The position numbers and the translations under genes were made by a program. Positions 1-7,343 of a stretch of DNA of 13,683 nt are shown here, in pieces. The notes under the pieces were generated by a model. It was not told the DNA's origin, did no database searches, and was given only the letters and a program-made list of their open reading frames with translations. The number at the start of each line of letters is the position of its first letter. Position 1 is the first letter of the stretch. The stretch is from Acidothermaceae bacterium (GTDB taxonomy: Bacteria > Actinomycetota > Actinomycetes > Acidothermales > Acidothermaceae), in contig JAICLV010000057.1 in assembly GCA_025925185.1 (NCBI GenBank), positions 1 through 13,683 of the forward strand, in the 5' to 3' direction.

Positions 1-117
1 CCCTCCTGTTCTTCCACGTCGCGCCGCACCCCCCCCGCCCGCGCGCCCGGCGGGGCCTGCTCCCCCCCCCCCACCCCAACCCCCCCCCCCCCCCACACCA
101 CCCCCGCGACCACCCCG
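1..117. other. C-rich low-complexity stretch at window edge, no gene recognised
   Basis: This stretch is dominated by cytosine, with uninterrupted C runs of about 8 (29-36), 11 (62-72) and 15 (80-94) bases. It has no ribosome binding site and no recognisable coding signal, although the frame of the following methyltransferase stays open through it. In related actinobacteria the infC-rpmI-rplT genes normally lie upstream, but no end of rplT can be recognised here. The composition is unlike the rest of the window, which is GC-rich but balanced. I infer sequencing or assembly error at a contig end rather than a biological element. Confidence 0.6.
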
Positions 118-927
118 TTGCCGTCCTCCACCCCGCACCCAACCCACACGGTCACGGCCGCGCGACGGCTGCGCAAGCGCGCCTTCCGCGAGCAAGACCG
201 CGCGTTCCTCGCCGAGGGTGCGCAGGCGGTCCGTGAGGCGCTGGCCGCTGCACCGTCGCCGGTGCGCGAACTGTTCGTCACGGCCGACGTGCGAGCCCGC
301 CACGCCGACCTGGTGCGTCGCGCCACGTCGTGCGGTGTGCCCGTGCATCAAGCCAGCGGGCGGGTGCTCGAGGAGCTGTCGGAGACCGTCACCCCGCAAG
401 GGCTCGTCGCGGTGTGCGACCTCGTCGACGTGCCGCTCGACACCGCGCTGGCGGGCAACCCCCGGCTCATCGTGCTGCTCGCGGCGATCCGCGACCCTGG
501 CAACGCCGGCACCGTGTTGCGCACCGCCGACGCCGCCGGCGCCGACGTCGTCGCGTTCTCCGACACCAGCGTCGACGCCTACAACGGCAAATGCGTGCGG
601 GCCAGCGCCGGAAGCTTGTTCCACCTCCCCGTCACCGTCGGGGTCAACGTCGCCGCGGCGGTGGCTAGCTGCCGGAAGGCGGGAGTGCAGGTCCTGGCCG
701 CCGACGGCGCGGCGACCCTCGACCTCGACGGCCTCGAACGGCGTGGCGAGCTCGCCAAGCCGACCGCGTGGATCTTCGGCAACGAGGCCTGGGGCCTGCC
801 CGACGACGTGATCTCGCTGGCCGACCGCCCGGTCCGAGTGCCGATCCACGGCCGCGCCGAAAGTCTCAATCTGGCGGCCGCCGCCGCCGTCTGCCTATAC
901 GCGTCCGCCCGGGCGCAACGCGGCTAG
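118..927 (+). CDS. SpoU/TrmH-family RNA 2'-O-ribose methyltransferase (23S rRNA type)
   Basis: The product is predicted to transfer a methyl group from S-adenosylmethionine to a ribose 2'-hydroxyl in RNA, most likely 23S rRNA. Residues ~15-105 look like the SpoU substrate-binding domain (RRLRKRAF, then FLAEGAQAVREAL). Residues ~115-265 are the knotted SPOUT catalytic domain. All three family motifs are visible: motif 1 DPGNAGTVLRTADA with Asn129 and Arg135, motif 2 GNEAWGLP at 221-228, and motif 3 with SLNLAAAAAV from about 249. Length (269 aa) is normal for the family. The start is uncertain: the TTG at 118 has no ribosome binding site and follows the C-rich edge, and the first ~12 residues are an unusual Pro/Thr/His-rich string where relatives often have an NPRV-like motif. 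The 5' end may be corrupted or the start misplaced. The gene conventionally sits between rplT and pheS in actinobacteria, as it does here relative to pheS. The exact target nucleotide cannot be told; a thiostrepton-resistance-like role is possible but not shown. Confidence 0.9.
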   Translation: MPSSTPHPTHTVTAARRLRKRAFREQDRAFLAEGAQAVREALAAAPSPVRELFVTADVRARHADLVRRATSCGVPVHQASGRVLEELSETVTPQGLVAVCDLVDVPLDTALAGNPRLIVLLAAIRDPGNAGTVLRTADAAGADVVAFSDTSVDAYNGKCVRASAGSLFHLPVTVGVNVAAAVASCRKAGVQVLAADGAATLDLDGLERRGELAKPTAWIFGNEAWGLPDDVISLADRPVRVPIHGRAESLNLAAAAAVCLYASARAQRG

Positions 928-985
928 CGTCCGATCAGCAGGCGATACGGGCCGTTCGCCCGATGTGCGCGTGCCCATGCGTGGG

Positions 986-1008
986 TATGGTGCTGGGGTC
1001 GAAGGGAG
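986..1008 (+). promoter_or_regulatory. Possible -10 element and ribosome binding site for the histidine kinase
   Basis: TATGGT at 986-991 fits the TANNNT pattern of an actinobacterial -10 box. It would place the transcript start near 998. An AGGGAG ribosome binding site follows at 1003-1008, 10 bases before the ATG at 1019. No convincing -35 box is visible. The arrangement favours 1019 over the upstream GTG (965) and ATG (977), both of which lack a ribosome binding site and would lie in front of this promoter. A short hairpin (CGGGC 948-952, GCCCG 958-962) precedes it. This is inference from short motifs only. Confidence 0.3.
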
Positions 1009-1018
1009 CGCCCAGCGC

Positions 1019-2083
1019 ATGGTAGGCACGCCAGCCGGTGTCGAGCACGAGAAGGCCGCCTTCGATGTGCTGCCCGACGGTGTGCTGATCGCGGACGAGA
1101 ACGGCACCGTGGTGCTGCTCAACACCGCGGGCGCTCGGCTGCTGCGCCGCACTGTCGATGACGCGATCGGCCGGGACTTCCGTGAGGTGCTCCCCGTCAC
1201 CGACTCCGTCGGCCACGACTGGTGGGAGTGCACCCGGCCGTACGACGGTCTGGCGATCCGCACCGGCCAGCCGGAACGCCGGTTGACCCTGCCCGACGAG
1301 CGCGAGATCTACCTGACCGCCACTTACGCGCGGGAGCGCCGCTGCGGCGCCGTGCACCGGTTGGTGCTGAGCTTTCGCGGCGCGGCCGACCGTGAGCGGG
1401 CCGAGCGCGACCGCGCCGACCTGGTCTCGACGGTCGCGCACGAGCTGCGCTCGCCGCTGACGAGCGTCAAGGGTTTCACGGCCACCTTGCTCAACAAGTG
1501 GGACCGCTTCAACGACGAGCAGCGCCAACTGATGCTGCAGACCGTCAACGCCGACGCCGACCGGGTCACCCGGCTGATCAGCGAACTGCTCGACGTCTCG
1601 CGCATCGACGCCGACCGCCTAGAGCTCCACAAGCAAGTCGTCGACGTCGCGGCGGCCGCGCATCGCGTGGTCGAGGGCCGGATAGCCGCCGGTGAGAGCG
1701 CCGACCGGTTCGACGTGCGAATCGCCGAGCCGCTGCCCGAGGTGTGGCTCGACCCCGACAAGCTCGATCAGGTGCTCGCGAACCTGCTCGACAACGCGAT
1801 CCGCCACGGCTCCGGCGACATCCATCTCACGGTCGAGCGCGTCGGCGACGGCGTCGCGATTTCGATCGCCGACCAGGGCTCAGGCGTCGCGCCCGACATC
1901 CGCGGCTTGGTGTTCCGCCGATTTTGGCGGGCCGGGCGGCGCGGCGGCACCGGGCTCGGCCTCTACATCGTCAAGGGCCTCGTCGAGGCACATGGCGGCA
2001 CGGTCTTCGTCGGCGAGGCCGACGCCGGTGGCGCGCTGTTCCGCGTCACCTTCCCGGCTGGCACGCCCGCCTTCGCGCTCTAG
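1019..2083 (+). CDS. Soluble PAS-domain sensor histidine kinase (orphan, OhkA-like)
   Basis: The protein should autophosphorylate on His and pass phosphate to a response regulator. Residues ~12-115 resemble a PAS sensor (DVLPDGVLIADENGTVVLLN). A HisKA dimerisation domain follows, with the H-box VAHELRSPLTSVKGF and phospho-acceptor His141. The HATPase domain carries an N-box (Asn255, Asn259 in ANLLDNAIRH), a G1 box (ADQGSG) and a G2 box (GGTGLGLYIVKG, 309-320). No signal peptide or membrane span is seen, so it should sense a cytoplasmic signal. Length from ATG 1019 is 354 aa; in-frame starts at 965 and 977 would add 14-18 residues but lack a ribosome binding site. No response regulator gene is in the window. 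A histidine kinase in this slot between the methyltransferase and pheS matches my recollection of Streptomyces coelicolor SCO1596 (OhkA), an orphan kinase affecting antibiotic production and development. Orthology here is inferred from position and domain layout. Confidence 0.9.
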   Translation: MVGTPAGVEHEKAAFDVLPDGVLIADENGTVVLLNTAGARLLRRTVDDAIGRDFREVLPVTDSVGHDWWECTRPYDGLAIRTGQPERRLTLPDEREIYLTATYARERRCGAVHRLVLSFRGAADRERAERDRADLVSTVAHELRSPLTSVKGFTATLLNKWDRFNDEQRQLMLQTVNADADRVTRLISELLDVSRIDADRLELHKQVVDVAAAAHRVVEGRIAAGESADRFDVRIAEPLPEVWLDPDKLDQVLANLLDNAIRHGSGDIHLTVERVGDGVAISIADQGSGVAPDIRGLVFRRFWRAGRRGGTGLGLYIVKGLVEAHGGTVFVGEADAGGALFRVTFPAGTPAFAL

Positions 2084-2102
2084 CCACCGGTAATCGGCGG
2101 CA

Positions 2103-2116
2103 GGCGCGATCGCGCC
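2103..2116. promoter_or_regulatory. 14-bp perfect palindrome upstream of pheS
   Basis: GGCGCGATCGCGCC reads identically on both strands. It lies 20 bases after the histidine kinase stop and just upstream of the putative pheS -10 box, roughly where the -35/-10 spacer would be. That is a plausible place for a repressor operator. No T-tract follows, so it is not a convincing terminator. In GC-rich DNA short palindromes of this composition also arise by chance, and no regulator is implied by the neighbours. Confidence 0.35.
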
Positions 2117-2122
2117 ACCGCC

Positions 2123-2128
2123 TAGACT
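2123..2128 (+). promoter_or_regulatory. Putative -10 element of the pheST promoter
   Basis: TAGACT fits the TANNNT form of actinobacterial primary-sigma -10 boxes. It lies 49 bases before the pheS GTG, giving a start site near 2135 and a leader of about 43 nt. No clear -35 hexamer is seen around 2100-2105, which is common in high-GC actinobacteria. The leader shows no T-box antiterminator or leader-peptide features that I can recognise. Confidence 0.4.
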
Positions 2129-2150
2129 CACACCGCGGACTCACACCGCG
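2125..2150. repeat. Tandem 13-bp direct repeat in the pheS leader
   Basis: GACTCACACCGCG occurs twice in perfect tandem, at 2125-2137 and 2138-2150. The first copy overlaps the last four bases of the putative -10 box and the second lies in the transcribed leader. The CGCGG/CCGCG ends could form a 5-bp stem with a 7-base loop. It may be a recent duplication or a pair of regulator half-sites on one DNA strand. No function is assigned. Confidence 0.8.
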
Positions 2151-2177
2151 CGTTCCCCCATTGAGAAGGTTGCGAGA

Positions 2178-3287
2178 GTGTCTGCGCCCAACAGCGATTA
2201 CGACCCCGTCGAGGTCACCCCGTTGCACGCCGACGAGGTCGAGCGGATGCGCGACGAGGCGCTGGCCGCGATCGCGGCGTCGTCCGATCTTGAATCGCTG
2301 CGGGCGGCCCGGCTCGCGCACGCGGGCGACAAGTCCCCGCTCGCCCTCGCCAACCGCGAGATCGGCGCGCTGCCGCCGCAAGCCAAAGCCGAAGCCGGAC
2401 GACGGGTGGGACAGGCGCGTGGCGCGGTCAACGCGGCCCTCGCCCAGCGGGAGGCCGAGCTCGCCGCCGAGCGCGACGCGCGCATCCTCGTCGAGGAGAC
2501 GGTCGACGTCACGCTGCCGTGGGACCGCCTGCCGCTCGGAGCCCGGCATCCGCTGACCACCTTGCAGGAGCGCATCTCCGACGTCTTCGTCGCGATGGGT
2601 TACGAGATCGCCGAGGGCCCCGAGGTCGAGGCGGAGTGGCTGAACTTCGACGCGCTCAACATCCCGCCTGACCACCCGTCGCGCACGATGCAAGACACCT
2701 TCTGGGTCGAGTCGCCCGACTCGGGGATCGTGCTGCGCACGCACACCTCGCCGGTGCAGATCCGCACGATGCTCACCCGCAAGCCGCCGATCTACGTCGT
2801 GTGCCCGGGCCGCACCTACCGCACCGACGAGCTCGACGCGACGCACTCTCCGGTGTTCCACCAAGTCGAAGGCCTAGTCATCGACGAGGGCATCACGATG
2901 GCCCATCTGAAGGGCACGCTCGACGCGTTCGCCACCGCCATGTTCGGCGAGGGCATCACGACCCGGTTGCGACCCTCCTACTTCCCGTTCACCGAGCCGA
3001 GCGCCGAACCCGACCTGCAGTGCTTCGTGTGCCGAGGCGCTTCGGTCGGCGACCCGGAAAACCCTTGCCGCACCTGCGGTTCTGAGGGCTGGATCGAGTG
3101 GGGCGGTTGCGGCATGGTCAACCCGCGGGTGCTCACCGCCTGCGGAATCGACCCCGACCGCTACAGCGGTTTCGCGTTCGGCATCGGCATCGAGCGCACG
3201 CTGATGTTCCGCCACGATGTCCGCGACATGCACGACATCGTCGAGGGTGACATTCGATTCACGCTGCCATTCGGAACGGAGGTCTGA
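2178..3287 (+). CDS. pheS: Phenylalanyl-tRNA synthetase alpha subunit
   Basis: This is the catalytic subunit of the cytoplasmic (alphabeta)2 synthetase that charges tRNA-Phe with phenylalanine. Residues ~10-95 form the N-terminal coiled-coil tRNA-binding arm, and ~105-369 the class II catalytic core. Visible motifs are the segment [19 protein letters not shown], the motif-2 stretch [19 protein letters not shown], and motif 3 ([20 protein letters not shown]) with Glu339 and Arg340. The stretch [18 protein letters not shown] is also typical of PheS. Two CxxC pairs, Cys282/Cys285 and Cys297/Cys300, may bind a metal; I recall similar cysteines in other actinobacterial PheS. The GTG start at 2178 is supported by GAGAAGG at 2163-2169, eight bases upstream. 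Length of 369 aa is usual. The stop lies four bases before the pheT start, so the two subunits are almost certainly co-translated. Confidence 0.97.
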   Translation: MSAPNSDYDPVEVTPLHADEVERMRDEALAAIAASSDLESLRAARLAHAGDKSPLALANREIGALPPQAKAEAGRRVGQARGAVNAALAQREAELAAERDARILVEETVDVTLPWDRLPLGARHPLTTLQERISDVFVAMGYEIAEGPEVEAEWLNFDALNIPPDHPSRTMQDTFWVESPDSGIVLRTHTSPVQIRTMLTRKPPIYVVCPGRTYRTDELDATHSPVFHQVEGLVIDEGITMAHLKGTLDAFATAMFGEGITTRLRPSYFPFTEPSAEPDLQCFVCRGASVGDPENPCRTCGSEGWIEWGGCGMVNPRVLTACGIDPDRYSGFAFGIGIERTLMFRHDVRDMHDIVEGDIRFTLPFGTEV

Positions 3288-3291
3288 GCTC

Positions 3292-5769
3292 GTGCGAGTC
3301 CCGCTGTCGTGGTTGCGTGAGTTCGTCGACGTCCCGCTCACCGAGTCGGCGCGCGATGTTGCCGACGCCCTCATCCGCGTCGGCCTCGAGGTCGAGACAG
3401 TCGAAAGCTTCGGCTTCGACGTCGAAGGGCCGGTCAAGGTCGGCAAAGTCCTTGAGATCGAGGAGTTCGAGGCCAGCAACGGCAAGACGATCCGCTACTG
3501 CCAGGTCGACGTCGGCGAGGAGCAGCCGCGCGGAATCATCTGCGGTGCAAGGAACTTCGCGGTGGGCGACAAGGTCGTCGTCACGCTGCCTGGCGCGGTG
3601 CTGCCCGGCGGGTTCGCGATCACCGCGAGCAAGCGGTACGGCCACGTCTCCGATGGCATGATCTGCTCGGTCAAGGAACTCGGCGTCGGAGAAGACCACA
3701 CCGGCATCCTGGTGGTCGACGACGACGCGCCGGGTGGTGCCGACGCGGGGGCGGTACTCGGCCTGCGCGACGACGTCCTCGACATCGCGGTCACGCCCGA
3801 CCGCGGCTATTGCCTGTCGATTCGCGGTGTGGCGCGCGAGGCGGCGACCGCTTACGGCGCGGTGTTTCGCGACCCGGCGGCGTTCGTGCTCGACGCCGGG
3901 CTTGATGCGCCCACCCGCGCTGTCACGTCGTCCGACCCGACGGCGTGCGACCGGTTCGTGCTGCGGGCCGTCGAGGGTTTCGACCCGCGCGCTCGCACGC
4001 CGTTGCAGATCCGCCTGCGGTTGATGCTGTCCGGCATGCGTCCGGTGTCACTCGCCGTCGACGTCACTAACTACGTGATGCTCGAACTTGGGCAACCGCT
4101 GCACGCCTTCGACGCCGGCAAGCTGGCAGGTGGCATCGTCGTCCGGCGCGCGAACAATGGCGAGCGACTCGAGACGCTCGATCACGTCGTCCGCGACCTC
4201 GATGCCGAAGACCTGCTCATCACCGACGACTCAGGCGCCATCAGCCTTGCCGGCACGATGGGCGGACTCACGACCGAGATCGACGAGAACTCCAAGGATT
4301 TGCTTATCGAGGCGGCGCATTTCGACGCGGTCGCGGTGGCCCGGATGTCGCGGCGGCACAAGCTGTCGAGCGAGGCGTCCCGCCGCTTCGAGCGTGGCGT
4401 CGACCCCGAGTTGCCCCCGCACGCCGCCGCGCGGGCCGCCGCGTTGCTGGTCGAGCATGGCGGCGGCCGTCTCGTCGGCGCCACGCAGGTCGACCTCGGC
4501 CGCACGCCCACGACCGTCACGATCGCCGCCAACCACCCCGACCACGTTGCGGGCGTCGCGTACGGGCGGGACGTCGTCGTCCGCCGGCTCACCGACGTCG
4601 GGTGCGCGATCTCCGAAGACGGGCAGCGGCTGCGAGTGACACCCCCGAGTTGGCGGCCCGACCTCACCGACCCGAACGACCTCGCAGAAGAGGTGATCCG
4701 GCTCGAGGGCTACGACAACGTGCCGGTCGTGTTGCCCAAGGCTCCCGTGGGTCGCGGCCTCACCCAGGAGCAGCGGCTGCGCCGGCTCGTCGGGCGCACG
4801 CTCGCCGACGCGGGCTACGTCGAGGTGCTCGCGTATCCGTTCGTCGCCCCGAGCGCGTGGGACGAACTCGGCTTCGAACCCGACGACGACCGCCGCCACG
4901 CGCTGCAGCTGGCGAACCCGCTATCCGACGAAGAACCGCTGCTGCGCACCACGTTGCTGCCGGGCCTGCTGACGATGCTGCGCCGCAACCTGAGCCGCGG
5001 CGTCGCCGCCGGCGTCGCCCTTTTCGAGGCGGGGCCGGTGTTCTTGCCGTCGCGCGAGCCGACACCCCCGCCGCCGCGGCTGCCGGTCGACCGCCGTCCG
5101 AGCGACGACGAGATCGCCGCGGTGTTGGCTGCGTTGCCGAACCAGCCGCTACACCTCGGCGTTGCGCTGGCCGGTGAGCGCGAGCGGCGCGGCTGGTGGG
5201 GAGCCGGCCGCGAGGCCACCTGGGCCGACGCGGTCCAGGTGGTCCGCGACGTCGCGTTCGCGCTGCGGGTCGACGTCGAGGTGCGGGCGGGCGGCACCGC
5301 GCCGTGGCATCCCGGCCGCTGCGCCGAGTTTTTCGTCGACGGCGTATCCATCGGCCATGCCGGCGAGCTGCACCCGCGGGTCTGCTCGTCGCTCGACCTG
5401 CCGGCCCGCAGCTGCGCCGCCGAGGTGCGGCTTTCGGAGCTGCTCGCGCGCGCCGGCGGCCTCGTCGAGCCCGGACCGGTGTCGACTTTCCCCGTCGCGA
5501 CGCAGGACGTGGCCCTTGTGGTGGCCGCCGACGTGCCGGCCGCCGAGGTGGAGGCGGCGCTGCGCGCCGGCGCGGGAGAGTTGCTCGAGTCGGTGCGGCT
5601 GTTCGACGTCTACACCGGCGAGCAGGTCGGGGCCGGACGACGCTCGCTCGCGTACGCGCTGCGGTTCCGCGCGCCCGACCGCACGTTGACGGCGGAGGAG
5701 GCCGGCGCGGCCCGCGACGCCGCGGTCGCCGCGGCGACCCGCCGGGTGGACGCCGTGCTGCGAAGCTGA
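3292..5769 (+). CDS. pheT: Phenylalanyl-tRNA synthetase beta subunit
   Basis: The partner of PheS carries tRNA-binding and editing modules. In order: an N-terminal strand [14 protein letters not shown]; an OB-fold (EMAP-like) tRNA-binding domain at ~40-155; the B3/B4 editing domain containing [19 protein letters not shown], then [19 protein letters not shown] and SLAGTMGG; the B5 domain with [25 protein letters not shown]; a pseudo-catalytic core with [19 protein letters not shown]; and a C-terminal anticodon-binding FDX-ACB domain from ~731 to 825 ([14 protein letters not shown]). The GTG at 3292 was chosen because GGAGGT at 3278-3283 lies eight bases upstream and the family start (VRVPLSWL) matches. 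A longer frame from 3217 would run back inside pheS. Length of 825 aa is normal. Its stop codon (5767-5769) lies inside the first operator-like palindrome of the following TetR cassette. Confidence 0.97.
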   Translation: MRVPLSWLREFVDVPLTESARDVADALIRVGLEVETVESFGFDVEGPVKVGKVLEIEEFEASNGKTIRYCQVDVGEEQPRGIICGARNFAVGDKVVVTLPGAVLPGGFAITASKRYGHVSDGMICSVKELGVGEDHTGILVVDDDAPGGADAGAVLGLRDDVLDIAVTPDRGYCLSIRGVAREAATAYGAVFRDPAAFVLDAGLDAPTRAVTSSDPTACDRFVLRAVEGFDPRARTPLQIRLRLMLSGMRPVSLAVDVTNYVMLELGQPLHAFDAGKLAGGIVVRRANNGERLETLDHVVRDLDAEDLLITDDSGAISLAGTMGGLTTEIDENSKDLLIEAAHFDAVAVARMSRRHKLSSEASRRFERGVDPELPPHAAARAAALLVEHGGGRLVGATQVDLGRTPTTVTIAANHPDHVAGVAYGRDVVVRRLTDVGCAISEDGQRLRVTPPSWRPDLTDPNDLAEEVIRLEGYDNVPVVLPKAPVGRGLTQEQRLRRLVGRTLADAGYVEVLAYPFVAPSAWDELGFEPDDDRRHALQLANPLSDEEPLLRTTLLPGLLTMLRRNLSRGVAAGVALFEAGPVFLPSREPTPPPPRLPVDRRPSDDEIAAVLAALPNQPLHLGVALAGERERRGWWGAGREATWADAVQVVRDVAFALRVDVEVRAGGTAPWHPGRCAEFFVDGVSIGHAGELHPRVCSSLDLPARSCAAEVRLSELLARAGGLVEPGPVSTFPVATQDVALVVAADVPAAEVEAALRAGAGELLESVRLFDVYTGEQVGAGRRSLAYALRFRAPDRTLTAEEAGAARDAAVAAATRRVDAVLRS

Positions 5770-5801
5770 ACAACCGTTCAGTGTGCTGAACGGTTGTGCA
5801 A
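5766..5801. promoter_or_regulatory. Two tandem TetR-type operator palindromes upstream of the ABC cassette
   Basis: Site 1 (5766-5781) is CTGAAC-AACC-GTTCAG, with perfect 6-bp arms around a 4-bp spacer. Site 2 (5786-5801) is CTGAAC-GGTT-GTGCAA, which keeps four of six bases in the right arm. Their centres are 20 bp apart, about two helical turns, so two repressor dimers could bind the same face. The sites also nest in a larger perfect dyad: ACAACCGTTCAG (5770-5781), TGTG, CTGAACGGTTGT (5786-5797). They sit directly upstream of a TetR-family gene, the usual place for autoregulation. That the encoded TetR binds here is inference. The dyad has no following T-run, so a pheT terminator is less likely, though the RNA hairpin could slow transcription. 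Confidence 0.65.
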
Positions 5802-5805
5802 TGAT
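5777..5805 (+). promoter_or_regulatory. Possible leaderless promoter for the TetR/ABC operon
   Basis: AATGAT at 5800-5805 resembles a -10 box and TTCAGT at 5777-5782 is a weak -35, separated by 17 bases. Transcription would then start at or very near the A of the ATG at 5812. No ribosome binding site precedes that ATG, which fits leaderless initiation, common in actinobacteria. The promoter would be covered by both operator sites, so a bound repressor could block it. The hexamers are weak matches. Confidence 0.3.
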
Positions 5806-5811
5806 CTGCAC

Positions 5812-6435
5812 ATGCGTTCAACAGGTGATCTGACCAGCGCCGCCCTCATCCGCGACGCCGCGATGCGGCTGTTCGCCCAGCGCGGCACCGCGGCTGTCAC
5901 GATTCGCGCGATCGCGCGCGAGGCCGGGGTCTCGCCGTCCCTCGTCATCCACCACTACGGCAGCAAGGAGAGCCTGAAGCGGGCCGTCGACGAGCACGTC
6001 GTCGCGTTCTTGGACGAGATGCTCGCCACGTCGCTTGAGATCTCCGCCGAAGACCCGCTGGCGGCCGCGACCGACGCGGCGCTGGCGAGCCGGCTGGCCG
6101 ACAGCCCAGCGTTGCCGTACCTGCGTCGCATCCTGATCGACGGCGGCGACGCCGCGAAGGCGACGTTCCGTTCGTTGTACGACATGAGTCTCGAGATTTG
6201 CGAGCGATACGAGGCGGCGGGAGCCTTCCGCCCGTCGTCCGACAACCGGGCGCGCGCCGCGGTGCTGCTCGCCAACGACATGGCGGTGATCCTGCTGCGC
6301 GATCAGGTCCGTGAGGTCCTCGGTGTCGACCCGATCGAAGGAGCTGGCCTCGCGCGATGGGGCGCCGCGGTCATGGAGATCTACGCCGGCGGCGTGTTCA
6401 ATCCCGCCACCGGGACGAAAGGAGGTGCCCGGTGA
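5812..6435 (+). CDS. TetR-family transcriptional repressor
   Basis: This 207-aa protein is a TetR/AcrR-type DNA-binding regulator, probably the local repressor of the ABC genes that follow. The N-terminal helix-turn-helix is clear: LIRDAAMRLFAQRG (12-25), then TIRAIAREAGVSPSLVIHHY (30-49) and GSKESL, the canonical TetR pattern. The remaining ~150 residues are a helical ligand-binding and dimerisation domain that I cannot match to a ligand. The ATG at 5812 gives the usual N-terminus; a TTG at 5794 would add six odd residues and lie within the operator. The stop overlaps the ATPase start in a GTGA junction, so the two are co-translated. Two operator-like palindromes lie immediately upstream. 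The inducer is unknown; a compound exported by the transporter would be the usual guess. Confidence 0.93.
   Translation: MRSTGDLTSAALIRDAAMRLFAQRGTAAVTIRAIAREAGVSPSLVIHHYGSKESLKRAVDEHVVAFLDEMLATSLEISAEDPLAAATDAALASRLADSPALPYLRRILIDGGDAAKATFRSLYDMSLEICERYEAAGAFRPSSDNRARAAVLLANDMAVILLRDQVREVLGVDPIEGAGLARWGAAVMEIYAGGVFNPATGTKGGAR
6418..6426 (+). promoter_or_regulatory. Strong ribosome binding site for the ABC ATPase
   Basis: AAAGGAGGT ends five bases before the GTG at 6432 and is the strongest Shine-Dalgarno match seen in the window. It fixes the ATPase start at 6432 rather than in-frame codons further upstream, such as 6357, which lie deep inside the TetR gene. Confidence 0.8.
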
Positions 6436-7343
6436 CCGACCCGATCGTCACTCGCGGCCTGACGAAGACATTCGGACGACGCCGAGGTGTCGTCGGCGTC
6501 GATCTGGCGGTGCACGCGGGCGAGGTCTTCGGTTTCCTCGGCCCGAACGGCGCGGGGAAGTCGACGACGATTCGGTTGTTGCTCGGCTTGTACCGACCAA
6601 CCGCTGGCGCGGTGTCGGTTCTCGGCTGTCGGCCGCTGGTCGACGGAGTGTCCGTGCGGGCTCGAATCGGCTATCTGCCTGGCGAATTGGCCCTGTACCC
6701 GCGGCTCACCGGTCGCGAGCACCTCGAATGGTTCGCCCGCGCCCGCGGGTTGGCGTCGAACGGGTATCGCGACGAGCTGGTCGAGCGGTTCGGAGCCGAG
6801 CTCGACCGACCCGTGCGAGCCTTGTCGAAAGGGAATCGGCAGAAGATCGGCATCGTCCTGGCGTTCATGCACCGGCCCGAGCTGTTGATCCTCGATGAGC
6901 CGACGTCCGGCCTCGACCCGTTGCTGCAAGACGAGTTCGTCCGATTGCTGCGGGAGACGGCGGACGACGGTCGCACCGTTTTCTTGTCGTCGCACGAGTT
7001 GGACGAGGTCCAACGCGTCGCCGATCGCGTCGCCATCATCAAGGACGGCCGCATCGTCGTTGTCGATAGCGTCGCCGCGCTGCGGCGCTCGGCGCCGCGA
7101 ACGGTTGAGTTCGAGTTCGCGCGCTCCGTCGATCCCTCCGGGTTCGCCACGCTCGACGGTGTGCGCGTGCTCGACGCCGACTCTCGCCGCGTGCGGCTCG
7201 GGCTTTCCGGCCCGCTCGCGCCGCTGCTGAGACTCGTCGCCGACCTCGAGCCCGTCGACATGACGGCGCGCGCCGCCGATCTCGACGAGTTGTTTTTGAC
7301 CTATTACCGCACGGACCAAACAGACGCGGAGGTGTCCGCATGA
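6432..7343 (+). CDS. ABC transporter ATP-binding protein (ABC-2 exporter type)
   Basis: This 303-aa nucleotide-binding subunit should power the permease encoded next. Motifs in order: Walker A GPNGAGKST at 37-45; YLPGEL at 81-86 in place of a glutamine Q-loop; signature LSKGNRQKIGIV from 131; Walker B LLILDEPTSGLD from 151 with catalytic Glu156; and the switch His188 in LSSHELDE. The LSKGN and PGE variants recur in one branch of ABC-2 exporter ATPases, so I do not read them as inactivating. A C-terminal extension of ~90 residues (from ~215) follows the core, as in drug- and antibiotic-resistance exporters. There is no membrane span. The gene overlaps the TetR stop by four bases and the permease start by four (ATGA). 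Substrate cannot be deduced; export of a hydrophobic toxin or antibiotic is the common role of TetR-linked systems like this. Confidence 0.94.
   Translation: MTDPIVTRGLTKTFGRRRGVVGVDLAVHAGEVFGFLGPNGAGKSTTIRLLLGLYRPTAGAVSVLGCRPLVDGVSVRARIGYLPGELALYPRLTGREHLEWFARARGLASNGYRDELVERFGAELDRPVRALSKGNRQKIGIVLAFMHRPELLILDEPTSGLDPLLQDEFVRLLRETADDGRTVFLSSHELDEVQRVADRVAIIKDGRIVVVDSVAALRRSAPRTVEFEFARSVDPSGFATLDGVRVLDADSRRVRLGLSGPLAPLLRLVADLEPVDMTARAADLDELFLTYYRTDQTDAEVSA

Noticed and set aside
2135..2177. T-box or phenylalanine attenuator in the pheS leader
   Set aside because: The leader is only about 43 nt, with no leader peptide rich in Phe codons and no recognisable antiterminator pairing.
5770..5797. 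The 12-bp-arm dyad as a pheT intrinsic terminator
   Set aside because: No T-tract follows, the dyad resolves into two TetR-type sites, and a TetR gene starts 15 bases later. A pausing effect is not excluded.
5794..5811. TTG start for the TetR gene, adding six residues
   Set aside because: The extra residues do not resemble TetR N-termini, there is no ribosome binding site, and the codon sits inside the operator.
4760..5821. A 353-codon minus-strand frame opposite pheT
   Set aside because: The product is an Arg/Pro/Ala low-complexity string, as expected from the complement of GC-rich codons. pheT fully explains the region.
6672..6866. Possible inactive ABC ATPase because of YLPGEL and LSKGN instead of a glutamine Q-loop and LSGGQ
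   Set aside because: These variants recur in one branch of ABC-2 exporter ATPases, and Walker A, Walker B with its glutamate, and the switch histidine are all intact.
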